64,000 bases of DNA, taken from assembly GCA_045106765.1 (NCBI GenBank), contig JBGCFD010000001.1:40153-104152 (forward strand), written 5' to 3'. Source of the DNA: CAJQQY01 sp045106765 (GTDB lineage: Bacteria; Bacteroidota; Bacteroidia; Chitinophagales; Saprospiraceae). Numbering within the stretch: position 1 is the stretch's first letter; every line of letters starts with the position of its first letter. Positions 26,082-37,000 of this stretch are shown piece by piece. Under the pieces are notes generated by a model. That model was not told the origin of the DNA, made no database searches, and was given only the letters and a program-made list of their open reading frames with translations. The position numbers and the translations under genes were made by a program.

Positions 26082-27329
26082 ATGAAAAAAAAATCACGCA
26101 TAACTTACCGTCATTTTCAGATTGTTACTTTGGTTGCACTTTCTGTTTTTTTGATTATCGAAGCTTTTCGACAATGTGATTTTAATATTTTTTTTACGGC
26201 AGGAAAAGATATTTTGATTGGTGAAAACTTATATACTAAAATTTATCAAGGCTGGCTACATTATTATTATAGCCCATTTTTTGCTTTGTCACTTTCTCCT
26301 TTTACGTTTTTTTCGGAATATGTAATTACATTGTTATGGCTAGTGTTGAATGTATATTTTTTCTATCGAATTTGGGGGATATTAAGTGATTGGTTGGAGT
26401 TGAATTTGTTGCCGATTTCAACTCAACGATGGTTCTTTTGGGGAAGTGTGATTTTATGTGTGCAAGGAATTCGAGATAATTTGCATTATCATCAAATTAC
26501 AATAATGATGATTTATTTGACTTTGCAAGGTTTAGATTTAGTTTTGAAAAAAAAGGAATGGCAAGGTGGTGCGTTGATCGCTCTAGGAATTAATATTAAA
26601 ATTTTGCCGATTGTTTTTTTTCCATATTTGATTTATCGAGGATATTGGAAAGGAGCATTGAGTGTGGTTTTGTTTTGGATACTTTTATTGTTTTTGCCTG
26701 CAGTATTTATTGGATGGGAATATAATTCATTTTTGTTAAGTGAATGGTGGAATGGAATTAATCCAAGTCAAAAAGAAAATGTGTTGGATTTTTCAAGAGC
26801 TGGATTTGGGTCATTAGTGACAGCACTTTTCCATAGTCAATCTGGAGAAACACGTCCGATCTTTATAACTCAATTGTCGATAGAAGCTATCGTTTTTATC
26901 ACAAATGGATTAAGACTTTTTTTGGCTGTTTTTACTTTGTATTTTCTGCGAACACTTCCTTTTCAAAAAGTGAAATCTAACTTGCATCGGCTTTGGGAAG
27001 TGGGTTATCTTTTTTTAGTAATTCCTTTTCTTTTTCCTCATCAACAAAATTATGCTTACTTTTTTGTCTATCCTGCGGTGGTTTATTTGATGTATTATTT
27101 TTATGTAAGAATAAAAAAACGAGGTTTTTTAATATTGTTAAGTTTGAAGGATAAAATTTTATTAGGAATACTTGGAGGGAGTTATTTGATGATGAGTCTA
27201 GAGTTGTTTTTGGGAGAATTTAGGACTTTTTATATTGATATTCGATTGATGACTTGGGCGGCGATTTTGATTTTGATTGTATATAGTTATGTAGCGGTCT
27301 GCTTTAGCAGACCTAAAAAAAGGGATTAA
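26082..27329 (+). CDS. GT87-type (DUF2029) polytopic membrane glycosyltransferase
   Basis: A 415-residue integral membrane protein with about ten hydrophobic helices. The loop CDFNIFFTAGKDILIGENLYTKIYQGWLHYYYSPFFALSLSPF (described by its order D-F, Y, Y-x-Y-x-P) contains the early acidic residue and Y-P motif of the GT87/DUF2029 family. These enzymes use polyprenyl-phosphate mannose-type donors outside the membrane. The last ten codons or so (VCFSRPKKRD) are encoded by a copy of the GGTCTGCT palindromic element, so the original C-terminus may have been replaced by the repeat. It converges on the TPR gene across a strong shared terminator. Confidence 0.82.
   Translation: MKKKSRITYRHFQIVTLVALSVFLIIEAFRQCDFNIFFTAGKDILIGENLYTKIYQGWLHYYYSPFFALSLSPFTFFSEYVITLLWLVLNVYFFYRIWGILSDWLELNLLPISTQRWFFWGSVILCVQGIRDNLHYHQITIMMIYLTLQGLDLVLKKKEWQGGALIALGINIKILPIVFFPYLIYRGYWKGALSVVLFWILLLFLPAVFIGWEYNSFLLSEWWNGINPSQKENVLDFSRAGFGSLVTALFHSQSGETRPIFITQLSIEAIVFITNGLRLFLAVFTLYFLRTLPFQKVKSNLHRLWEVGYLFLVIPFLFPHQQNYAYFFVYPAVVYLMYYFYVRIKKRGFLILLSLKDKILLGILGGSYLMMSLELFLGEFRTFYIDIRLMTWAAILILIVYSYVAVCFSRPKKRD
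27290..27319 (+). repeat. Palindromic GTCTGC element, copy 1
   Basis: GGTCTGCT (27296-27303) and AGCAGACC (27306-27313) with a TT loop, preceded by TATGTAGC and followed by TAAAAA. It lies in the 3' end of the GT87 coding region. Copies 2 and 3 are at 27366-27400 and 38384-38417. Confidence 0.7.
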
Positions 27330-27359
27330 GAATTTTATAATTCTTAATCCCTTTTTTTA
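27314..27359. terminator. Bidirectional terminator, perfect 21-bp stem
   Basis: Arms 27314-27334 and 27339-27359 (GGGATTAAGAATT core) with a four-base loop and A/T tracts on both sides, between the convergent GT87 and TPR genes. Confidence 0.9.
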
Positions 27360-27365
27360 ATTTTA

Positions 27366-27400
27366 TTTTTAGGTCTGCTAAAGCAGACGACCACGTGGAA
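27366..27400 (-). repeat. Palindromic GTCTGC element, copy 2 (inverted)
   Basis: GGTCTGCT (27372-27379), AA, AGCAGACG (27382-27389), then the small palindrome CCACGTGG (27391-27398). Read on the minus strand, the flanks (CACGTGG before, TAAAAATA after) match those of copies 1 and 3. Confidence 0.7.
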
Positions 27401-27404
27401 AGTG

Positions 27405-29120
27405 TTATTCGTATAATTTTTTGTCAGTTATTTTCTTCTCCAACAATTCTGATGTTGAACCTTTTTCTTGGGCTTTTTGCCAATACAATAATGCTTGCTC
27501 TTTATCATTCAATTGAAATAAAACATCTCCGTAATGTTCTAAAAGTGTAGGCATTGATTCACCGCCATTTTGCAAAGCTTTGTCCAACCATTCTTTTGCA
27601 CCGTCGTAATTTTTCATTTTATATAAAATCCAACCATAAGTATCTTGTAGTCTAGGTTCATTCGGTTTGAGTTCGATAGAACGTTTTGACATTTTTTTAG
27701 CCTCATCTAAGTTCTCTCCTCTCAATGCCAGATGAAAACTGTAACTATCTAAAATAGTATAAGCATCTGGATTTAACTTCAATGCTTTTTCAAAACTTTT
27801 ATCTGACTTTGCATATTTTTTAGAGTTGTGATAGACTTCTCCAAGTCGTCCGTGAATATCAGCTTGCATTCTTTCATTTTTTGCACTCATCATTAGTGCC
27901 TGCTGAAAACCATCAATTGCATCATTATAATTTCCTTTTTCAGAATTGGCAATTCCGTTGAGATAGTATGCTTTTGCTTTGTTGGGGAAAAGGTCAAGCG
28001 CATCGTTAGACGTTTTGAGGAGTGCATCAAAATCGTGCAATTCAAAATTCAAATACATCACTTGTTCCCAAACAGTAAAAACAGAATTATCTAATTTTAA
28101 AGTTTGCATATATTTTTCTAAAGCCTCTTTTGGTCGTTCCGAGTGATTGAGTAAATCACCATAAACGGAAAAACTTTTGGCATTGTTTGGATGAACTTCT
28201 GTTAAAATTTGAGCTAACTCAATGGCTGCATCTGCCAATTTTCTGTCACCTGTATTCGCCACTTTTTGAATATGAGGAATCATTTCTTTTATTTTCAAAT
28301 CGATATCTACATCTTCTTGTTGGAAAATAGGTTTTAATGAACTCAGAAAATTTGTTTCATTGCCATCTCCTTTACTTGCTAAAGCGATGTTTGCTTGAGC
28401 ATCAGAAGGATCTATTTGTAATATTTTTTGGAAAATTTCTTTAGCTCTTTTGCTTTCGCCAATTCTTTGAAAATGACTAGCTAACATGTGTTGGTATACG
28501 AGATTGGAAGGAAAAGTATTGGTCAATTTTTGTAATTCTCGAGTTGCTTTTTTCTGTTTTCCCAAACTTAAATATAGACTATGTTTCTTTCCGATCAATT
28601 CTTCTGTGAGTCCAAATTTAGATTCAATTTTATCATAGACTTTAATTGCGTCAGCACTATTTTTAGAACGCACTAAAAAATAAGCTTGTTTTTGATAAAA
28701 ATATTCATTGTTAGGATATTGCTTCACTAAGTTGCCAAAAACTTTTGCCGCCTCTTCGTCTTTGTTCATTTTCTGATAATGGTCAGCAAGGAAAGATTGG
28801 TACCATTCATTTGACTGATCCAACTTGATAGCGATTTTGATGGCTTTCTCAGCTTTATCATCTTTGTCGAGCACATCGTACATTCTTGCCAATTCGTAAG
28901 CAGCGGCATGATTGTTTTTATCTCTTTTAAGTACTTCTTTGTAGAGGACGACTGCATTTTCGTAATTTCCTAAAATCTTTTCTCGGCTAGCTTCTATGAA
29001 TATTTTTTCAGTATTCACTTCTTCTTCAGTATAAGTTTTTTGTGCTTGTACATCGAATGAAAAAAACATTCCGCCAAGTAGCAAAAATAGAATAGTGTAT
29101 GTTTTAAAAACCAATTTCAT
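27405..29120 (-). CDS. Exported tetratricopeptide repeat protein
   Basis: A 571-residue protein with a signal peptide (FKTYTILFLLLGGMFFSFDVQAQ) and about 13 consecutive TPR units from residue 35 onward, for example NAVVLYKEVLKRDKNNHAAAYELARMY (order A/Y/L/A/Y). The repeats form a protein-binding solenoid in the periplasm. In other Bacteroidota a TPR gene of this kind sits between dut and DUF4292, which suggests an envelope assembly role. Here dut is 178 bases upstream but DUF4292 is 6 kb away. It ends at the bidirectional terminator. Confidence 0.88.
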   Translation of the reverse strand: MKLVFKTYTILFLLLGGMFFSFDVQAQKTYTEEEVNTEKIFIEASREKILGNYENAVVLYKEVLKRDKNNHAAAYELARMYDVLDKDDKAEKAIKIAIKLDQSNEWYQSFLADHYQKMNKDEEAAKVFGNLVKQYPNNEYFYQKQAYFLVRSKNSADAIKVYDKIESKFGLTEELIGKKHSLYLSLGKQKKATRELQKLTNTFPSNLVYQHMLASHFQRIGESKRAKEIFQKILQIDPSDAQANIALASKGDGNETNFLSSLKPIFQQEDVDIDLKIKEMIPHIQKVANTGDRKLADAAIELAQILTEVHPNNAKSFSVYGDLLNHSERPKEALEKYMQTLKLDNSVFTVWEQVMYLNFELHDFDALLKTSNDALDLFPNKAKAYYLNGIANSEKGNYNDAIDGFQQALMMSAKNERMQADIHGRLGEVYHNSKKYAKSDKSFEKALKLNPDAYTILDSYSFHLALRGENLDEAKKMSKRSIELKPNEPRLQDTYGWILYKMKNYDGAKEWLDKALQNGGESMPTLLEHYGDVLFQLNDKEQALLYWQKAQEKGSTSELLEKKITDKKLYE

Positions 29121-29126
29121 ATCTAA

Positions 29127-29297
29127 AAATTAATGGTGAATGCTTAATGGTTAACGGTGAATCCGACTTTGTAATATAGCAATCTGCACATAATTTAACG
29201 CTTAACCTTATCAAACGAGTATCTTAAAGTAATGTTTAGTGTTTAGTTAAGTTTTGTAAAACGGGAATGTTAATTATCCACCGTTAACAATTAACCA
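29127..29297. repeat. TPR-dut gap with inverted GGTTAAC-type words
   Basis: The gap contains AATGGTTAACGGTG near 29143 and, near 29276, its inverted counterpart (CACCGTTAACAATTAACCATT, with an inserted AATTGTT-like word). It is a degenerate inverted repeat made of short iterated words. No coding potential is seen. Confidence 0.4.
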
Positions 29298-29732
29298 TTA
29301 TTTTTTGCCTGTGCTACCAAACCCTCCTGCACCTCTTTCTGAATCTGACAGTTCAACAGCTTCCTCCCAGGTGGCTTGTTCATAGCGAGCGATTACCATT
29401 TGAGCAACACGTTCAGAGGGTTCAATAGTTTGAGGTTCCTTGGATAAGTTAATCATTATGACCCCAATTTCACCTCGATAATCACTATCAATAGTTCCTG
29501 GAGAATTAACTAAACTTAATCCTTTTTTGATAGACAATCCACTTCGAGGGCGAATTTGAGCTTCGTAACCTTCAGGTAATTCAATGAAAAGCCCTGTCGG
29601 AATAATTGTTCTTTCGAGGGATTCCAATTGAATTGGAGTTTCGATATTTGCTCTTAAGTCCATTCCTGCGCTACCTGAAGTTTCATATTGAGGTAAGGCA
29701 TTGACGGAACGGTTGATAACTTTTACTTTCAT
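29298..29732 (-). CDS. dut: Deoxyuridine 5'-triphosphate nucleotidohydrolase
   Basis: dUTPase hydrolyses dUTP to dUMP and PPi, keeping uracil out of DNA and supplying dUMP. The trimeric family's five motifs are all visible in 144 residues: GSAGMDLRA, RPRSGLSIKKG, NSPGTIDSDYRGEI (with the catalytic Asp), RVAQMVI and the C-terminal P-loop-like RGAGGFGSTG. It has its own -7 box and a leader of about 15 bases, and may be co-transcribed with the TPR gene downstream. Confidence 0.97.
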   Translation of the reverse strand: MKVKVINRSVNALPQYETSGSAGMDLRANIETPIQLESLERTIIPTGLFIELPEGYEAQIRPRSGLSIKKGLSLVNSPGTIDSDYRGEIGVIMINLSKEPQTIEPSERVAQMVIARYEQATWEEAVELSDSERGAGGFGSTGKK

Positions 29733-29752
29733 TTTTTAATAAAATTTTTCTG

Positions 29753-29760
29753 CAAAGATA
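29753..29760 (-). promoter_or_regulatory. -7 box (TATCTTTG) of dut
   Basis: An exact TAnnTTTG on the minus strand, 21 bases upstream of the dut ATG. It is the same octamer as in front of purD. Confidence 0.5.
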
Positions 29761-29770
29761 GGAAAAAATG

Positions 29771-29894
29771 AATATCGAATATTGAACAAGGAATTGAGAT
29801 TTAAGAAGTTTTGACGATGTTAGTTTTGAGTTGTTCTATGAGAAGTTTCGTCAAAGTTTCTTAAATCTCAATTCCTTGTTCAATATTCGATATT
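29771..29894. repeat. Long inverted repeat between dut and ruvA (37-bp perfect arms)
   Basis: Arms 29771-29807 and 29858-29894 are exact reverse complements over 37 bases, and similarity extends inward to 29817/29848 with few mismatches. The 30-base centre is unique. The arms contain ATATCGAATATT and TTCAATATTCG words. It sits between the divergent dut and ruvA starts. It could be a cruciform, a mobile miniature element without visible target duplication, or a strong mRNA hairpin ahead of ruvA. Confidence 0.8.
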
Positions 29895-29936
29895 CCCATT
29901 TTTTTGTACCTTCACCGCCAATTTTCAAATAAAAAA

Positions 29937-30527
29937 ATGATTGCATATATCAAAGGTGAGATCACCTATAAGAGTCCAACTTATATACTTATTGAAACTG
30001 GTGGAATCGGTTACCACGTGAACATTAGTTTGAATACTTATGCTCAGATTGAAAAATTAGAGAAAGTCCAAATTTTGACTCATCTGCAAGTCAAAGAAGA
30101 TAGTCATACACTTTATGGTTTTGCGGAAGAAGGAGAACGGAGTATGTTTGTTTTATTGATTTCAGTTTCGGGCATCGGACCTAATACTGCTAGAGTCTTA
30201 TTATCATCTATGAAAGTAGAAGAGGCAAGAATGGCAATAGTGAGTGAAAATGTTGCGGCATTTAATAAAGTAAAAGGTATTGGGCCAAAGACGGCGAAAC
30301 GAATTATTTTAGATTTGAAAGACAAAGTGATAAAAGAATCGGGCGATACTCCAATGTCAATTTCTCCAGTCAACAATACAATAAGAGAAGAAGCGTTATC
30401 TGCATTGGTAGCTTTACAATTCCCAAAAATCAAGGTTCAAAAAGTGCTTAATAAAATTCTACAGCAACAACCTAATATTAGCAACGTAGAAGAGATGATT
30501 AAGCTAGCACTAAAAAACCTATCCTGA
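29937..30527 (+). CDS. ruvA: Holliday junction branch-migration protein RuvA
   Basis: RuvA binds four-way junctions and recruits the RuvB motor. From the ATG at 29937 the protein (196 residues) begins MIAYIKGEITYKSPTYILIE, the typical start; a longer frame from 29904 adds 11 unrelated residues. Domain I (OB fold) has GIGYHVNIS and LYGFAEEGER. Domain II has two helix-hairpin-helix motifs (SGIGPNTARVLL and KGIGPKTAKRIILDLK). Domain III lies at the C-terminus. The ruvA-sprA order is also known from Flavobacterium. Confidence 0.97.
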   Translation: MIAYIKGEITYKSPTYILIETGGIGYHVNISLNTYAQIEKLEKVQILTHLQVKEDSHTLYGFAEEGERSMFVLLISVSGIGPNTARVLLSSMKVEEARMAIVSENVAAFNKVKGIGPKTAKRIILDLKDKVIKESGDTPMSISPVNNTIREEALSALVALQFPKIKVQKVLNKILQQQPNISNVEEMIKLALKNLS

Positions 30528-31007
30528 CAGTCAAAAAATCAAGATTATAATACGAGTCAAAATCAAAAATGACGATTACCATTTTGTTTTTTGATTTCAA
30601 TTTGACATTCTGCAAGTTTCTTTTTTCCTAAAAAACATATTAAAAAAAAGTAAACTTAGTCGCTTTCACAACGTAAATATTTTGTACGATAAATAGAAAA
30701 ATTCAAAAAGGATTTAAAATCTACTTATTGTTAAAAAAACTTTAATAAAACAGCAACGCAATAAAGTTGCGTTATCAATAAGTTGTTTCAAAAAATCTAG
30801 TTTTCATGAAATAAGAAAGTAGATTTGAGAGCTTCTATTCGAAAATATATTCTGACAACCTAGCAAGGTAATTATTGTCTCTTCGTAATTGAATGGCGAT
30901 TTTAAAATAATCGGAGCAATTACATTTTCAATTTTTTCCTTTCCTTCCATTTTAGCTGCACATGGGCAGCATTTTGGAATAGGCCAAAAATCTCCCATGA
31001 AGAAATT
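30528..31007 (+). promoter_or_regulatory. ruvA-sprA gap / sprA leader
   Basis: No convincing gene is seen in these 480 bases. Two hairpins are visible: AACGCAA/TTGCGTT (30755-30761 with 30767-30773) and GCTGC/GCAGC (30955-30959 with 30966-30970), the latter about 40 bases before the sprA start. A four-codon ORF (ATG-AAG-AAA-TTA-TGA) overlaps the sprA start region. The length is enough for a regulated promoter but no exact -7 box was found. Confidence 0.35.
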
Positions 31008-34000
31008 ATGAAAAACGTAAACTTACTACTTAGTTTTTTATTTGTACTTGGATTCTTTTCTGCCTCACTTGCTAATTTTGGAGGAGGTTCTAATTTAGAC
31101 GATCCATTTGCTCCAGAGATTATAATTAATAATGATACCATTCCGTTCAACGAGCGATATGATGACTTCATTAATAATCCAAATTCCAACCCTTTTGATC
31201 TTGCTGACCCAAGTGTTATCGAACAAACTGTTGAGTATGATCCAGCTACTGGAATGTATATTATTTCTGAAAAAATCGGAGATGATTATTTTCGAATGCC
31301 TTCTTACATGACTTTTAATGAGTACATGGATTGGCGAGCGAAAAAAGAAGAGCAAGAATATTTTAGGCAACTCTCAGGACTGAGTAGTAATACAAGTGTC
31401 AATGGAAAGGTAGATCCTTTGTCCAAGATGGATTTGGACAAAGATTTATTAAACCGACTATTTGGAGGAACAGAAGTAGATATCCAACCACAAGGAAATA
31501 TTGATTTGACTTTTGGAGTAGATTTTCAAAATATCGAAAATCCAATTTTGACCAAAAGGCAACAGAAGCAAGGAGGGTTTGATTTTGATATGAATATACA
31601 ATTGAATGTACAAGGATCAATTGGGGAAAAATTAAAATTATCAACAAATTATAATACGCAAGCGACTTTTGATTTTGATAATCAATTGAAATTAGAATAT
31701 GATGCGGATGCATTTAGTGAGGATGAAATTATTAAAAAAATTGAAGCAGGTAATGTGAGTTTACCACTTCGTAGTAGTTTGATTCAAGGAGCACAAAGTT
31801 TATTTGGATTAAAAACCGAATTGCAATTTGGTCATTTGAGATTGACGGCCATTGCCTCTCAGCAAAAGTCGAAACGAGAAGCGATAGAAATTAAAGGCGG
31901 GGCGCAAGTCCAAGAATTTGAAGTGACAGGTGAGCAGTATGATGAAAATCGACATTTCTTTCTTTCCCATTATCACAGAGATCATTTTGAAGAGGCTTTG
32001 CAAAATATGCCAACTATTAATAGTTTGAGCCGAATTACTAAGATTGAAGTTTGGGTAACCAATGATCGAAATGAAACAGAAGGGATTCGAGATATCGTAG
32101 CTCTTGCCGATTTGGGAGAATATGATCGGATAACGAACGACAATATGTTTTATGGTCAACCAACTACTCCTCGAAATAGAGATGTATTTGGAGTAGATGA
32201 ATTGCCTGAAAACAGCTCGAATGATATTTATGGAGATTTAACTCAGGACCCATTAGCACGTTTTGCAGACAAATCAGTTGGGATAATTACTGGACAATTT
32301 AATTTTCAACAAACCAGAGATTTTGAAAAAGTAAGAGCTCGATTATTGAACCCGAGTGAGTATACTTATAATGCAGAATTAGGATTTGTTTCTGTGAATG
32401 TAAATCTTAGAGCAGACCAAGTTTTGGCAGTTTCTTATGAATATAATTATGCTGGGAAAGATCAAGTGTACAAAGTCGGAGAATTGGCTGAAGATGTTCC
32501 GCCAACCGAAGATTCGATTACGCAGAATGTAATTTTCACAAAAATGTTGAAAAGTACAACACAGCGAACTGATCTTCCATCTTGGGATTTGATGATGAAA
32601 AATGTTTATTCGATTGGGGCATATCAAGTGAATCGAGATGATTTTAGATTAGATATTTATTATGATGATCCAGGAGCAGGGTTGAAGCGTTTTTTACCAG
32701 AAACTAATTTGGTAAATATTCCTTTACTTCGAATTTTTAATTTAGATAATTTGAATGTTCAAGGTGATCCAGTACCCGATGGAGTTTTTGATTTTGTCGA
32801 AAATGTAACTATCAATACTCGGAATGGTCGAATCATGTTTCCGGTTCTAGAACCATTTGGATCATCGTTAGTTGATCAAATTGATGGATCAGCAGATAAA
32901 GAAAAATTTTCTTTTCAAATGTTGTATGATTCGACAATCGTACGAGCGAGAGAGTTTCCAGAGTTTAATCGATTCACTATTAAAGGTTCTTACAAGTCTG
33001 CTATTTCCAATGAAATTTCTTTAGGCGCATTTAACTTGCCTCAAGGGTCAGTAAGGGTAACTTCGGGCGCACAAGTTTTGATCGAAGGACAAGATTATGA
33101 AATTGATTACAACATTGGTCGAATCAAAATTCTGAATGATGCCATATTAGCATCAGGAAGTCCGATTAAAGTTTCCTTTGAGGATAATACACTTTTTGGT
33201 TTTCAGACAAAAACATTGGTTGGTTTGCGAGCAGATTATGAAGTGAATGATAATCTTTCCGTAGGAGGTACTTTTTTAAATCTATTTGAAAGACCATTTA
33301 CCCAAAAAGTAAATATTGGAGATGACCCGATCAATAATAAAATTTATGGTTTAGATTTTAATTATAGTGCTGAGTCAGCGTGGTTGACTAAGGCAGTAGA
33401 TCGGATTCCATTAATTGATACCAAAGCTCCTTCCAAGATAAGTTTGGTAGCAGAGATGGCAGCGCTTCGACCTGGTCACTCCAAAGCAATTAATCAAGTA
33501 GAAGTGGATTCGGCAGGTAATTCGATTAAGGATAAAGGTGGATCAGTTTACATTGATGATTTTGAAGGAAGTACTAGTAGTTATGATTTGAGAACACCTT
33601 ATACAGCATGGGTGCCAGCAAGTGTACCTCAGAATGATGCGCAGAATAATAACCCACTTTTCCCAGAGTCAGCATTAATTGATACCACACTTTCAGGAGT
33701 CAATCGAGCAGCACTAAGTTGGTATCGAATAGATCCAAGTGTAAGAGATGATAATGATGGTGCTGATAATTATGCAGCTGCAATTCCACAGGAAGAAGTT
33801 TTTAGAAATCGGCAATTGACGCCTTCTGATAACCCTACGATTTTTACATTTGATTTGGCTTATTGTCCAGATGAAAGAGGGCCGTATAATTTTGATAAAC
33901 CGAATGGGACACAATATTCAGCAGGAGTGTCTAATGTTGGCGGCAAGTTGAAACTGAATAGCCCTGAAACTCGATGGGCTGGAATTATGCGATCATTAAA

Positions 34001-37000
34001 TACGAATGATTTTCAAGCTGCAAATATTGAGTTTATTGAATTTTGGATGTTGAACCCTTTTATGGATAAGGCAGACGGTTCAGCTACTTCTGGAGCTGGA
34101 AATTTATATATTAATTTAGGAAATATTTCAGAGGATATATTAAGAGATTCTCGATTATTTTTTGAAAATGGATTACCTGGTGCGACTAATAATAGTAATC
34201 GCCCAACCACAAATACGAGTCTTGCCAGAGTTCCTCTAGGACCATTAGTAACGACTGCTTTTGATAATGATACTGATAATAGAGATCTACAAGATGTTGG
34301 TTATGATGGATTAGATAATGCTGGAGAGAAAGACCTTTTTAGTGATTATTTTAATTCAATCAATGCTATCGGAGTTAATTTAGATGATGTATCAAATGAT
34401 GATTTCGTGACGCCAAGTGATGCTTCTCTTGAACCTAATACTTTTAGTGTGGCAGATCGATATGCAAAATTTAATAACTCACAAGGGAATGCTCGAACGA
34501 TAGGAAGTGTAAGTGAAATCATCGGAACTAACCAGCCAGATTCAGAAGATCTTAATAATGATAATACCTTAAGTGAGACGGAAGCATATTTTCAATATAA
34601 AATTCCACTAGTACCTAATGGGGAGGATTTGGATGGGAATACTCCTTTTATCACCGACTCTATTTATGATGTTGCATCACAAAGAACTTGGTATCGATTT
34701 AAAATTCCAATCGATCAATTCACAAGCAAAGTAGGTAGTATTCAAGATTTCAGATCTATTCGATTTATCAGAATGTATATGCAAGGGTTTGATGAAAAAA
34801 CCATTTTACGTTTTGCAAGATTAGAGTTGGTTAGAAATCAATGGAGACGATACCGAAGAGATATTGTAGATGGGAATATTATTACATCAGGAATTCCTTC
34901 CGAAGCACTATTTGATGTTAACGCAGTCAATGTAGAAGAAAATAGTAGTCGTCAACCGTTCAATTACGTATTGCCATTAGGTATTGAAAGAGAGCAGTCA
35001 CTAGGAGCATTTCCAAATGCATTACAGAATGAACAATCCCTTTCGATGAATGTTTGCGGATTGAGTGATGGAGAATCCAAGGCGGTTTTTAAAAATATAA
35101 AATTAGATTTAAGGGTTTATGAACGACTGAGGATGTATGTCCATGCAGAGGCACCTGATGCTGTGGAGAATGGAGACATGAGTATTTTTATGCGAATGGG
35201 AAGTGACTTTGAAAAAAATTACTATGAATATGAAATCCCCTTAACCTTTTCGGATTCGGCGGCACTACCTGATTTCAGTACAGATAATGAATATAAACTT
35301 GAAGTATGGAGACAAGAAAATGATTTTGATTTTCCATTAGAATTATTGAAAGATGTCAAAGTAAAACGGAACGAGGCAGGAACTGCTCCTGAAATTATAG
35401 GGAAGGCATTTGCAATTCAAGACCCTGATAAAATACAAAATACAGTCAGAGTAAAAGGAAATCCAAACCTTGGAAACATAAAAGGGATAATGGTTGGAAT
35501 TCGAAATCCAAAAGCTGAGGTTGAAAATAACACAAGAGATATTTGCGGAGAGGTTTGGATAAATGAGTTGCGAGTAAGTGGATTTGATGAACGAGGTGGT
35601 GTAGCAGGTTTAGCAAGGTTGGATGTTCAGTTAGCTGACTTTGGAAATGTTGCTGCATCAGGAGCTTTTAGTTCAATTGGTTGGGGAGCCTTGGATCAAA
35701 AATTAGCAGATCGACAACGGGAAAGAGTACAAGAATATGCAGTTGATGTGGACTTTGAGTTAGGTAAATTTTTTCCAGATAAATGGGGAATCAAAATTCC
35801 TGCATTTGCTCAATTTTCCAATATTGATCGGATTCCAGAATTTGATCCATATGACTTAGATATTACCCTTAAGGAAAAATTGGATAATCAAGCTTCTCAA
35901 GCGGATAGAGATTCTATTCGAAGTCAAGCCATTGATAAAACAACCATTAAAGGTTTTAACTTTACGAATGTCAGAAAAGAACGAACGAATAAAGACAAAA
36001 CTCCAATGCCTTGGGATATTTCAAATTTTACTTTTACCTATGCCCAAACTCAAACTACGCATAGTGATCCAATTATTGAGTCAGATGTCATTGATCAAAA
36101 ACGAGGACAAATTGATTATACTTATTCTCGAAAAGCAACCTATATCACTCCGTTTAAAAAGCTGACTAAAAAACCGAAACTGAAGAAGCATCTTGGATTA
36201 ATTACTGGATTCAATTTTAATCCAATTCCAAATACTTTTTCATTTAACACTATTGCTAATCGTCAAAAAGCGGAAACGAAATATCGGTTTGCTAGTGAAA
36301 ATCCATATTTCAATACTTATGTCAATAAGCAATTTGTCTGGATGCGAAATTACGATATGAGATGGGATTTGACTAAAGGCCTCAAAGTGGATTATTCCGC
36401 CTCTAGCCAATCTGTAATTGATGAGCTAGCCGAGTTCGATGATGATACCCAACTAAGAAGAAGTGAAGCAGAGTTGAATGCATTTATTAAGGAAAATGTT
36501 AGAAACTTAGGTCGAGATAAGAAATTCCAACAATCAGTTAATGTAACCTATAAAGTGCCATTCAAGTCTATCCCAGTTTTAGATTGGATGAGTGCAGATG
36601 TAAAATATCGAGGTAGTTTTAATTGGGATGCAGGAGCATTGAATAATTTTAACCTAAAAGATTCTGTACACCTTGGGAATATTATTCAAAATGGACAATC
36701 CCGTTCGATCAAGGGTGTTTTAAATTTTGACAAACTCTATGACAAGTCTAAGTTTTTGAAAAAAATAAATAAGAAAAAATCTACCTCAAGAAGAAATTCT
36801 AGGAGTTCTAGAAATAACAAAAAGAAAGCTTCTACCAAAGATGATCCAAAAGATAAAAAGAAGAAGAAAGATAAAAAGGATAAGGAACCAAGTAAAATGA
36901 CTAAAGCATTAATCCGACCATTGATGTTGATTAGAAAAGCTCGATTTGATTATACGGAAGATTTTTCTACGGTTATTCCTGGATATACCCCTTCTGTAGA

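Noticed and set aside
30751..30773. CAGCAACGCA and a hairpin in the sprA leader, the same ten bases as in leader A (42654-42663)
   Set aside because: Only ten bases match and none of the other ordered leader blocks (CCTCACCAA, TATTAGCTTTT) are present, so this is probably chance in AT-rich DNA.
30804..30998. 64-residue frame on the minus strand before sprA with a Cys cluster (CCPCAA)
   Set aside because: It has no promoter, lies in the sprA leader, and its composition is not protein-like beyond the first residues.
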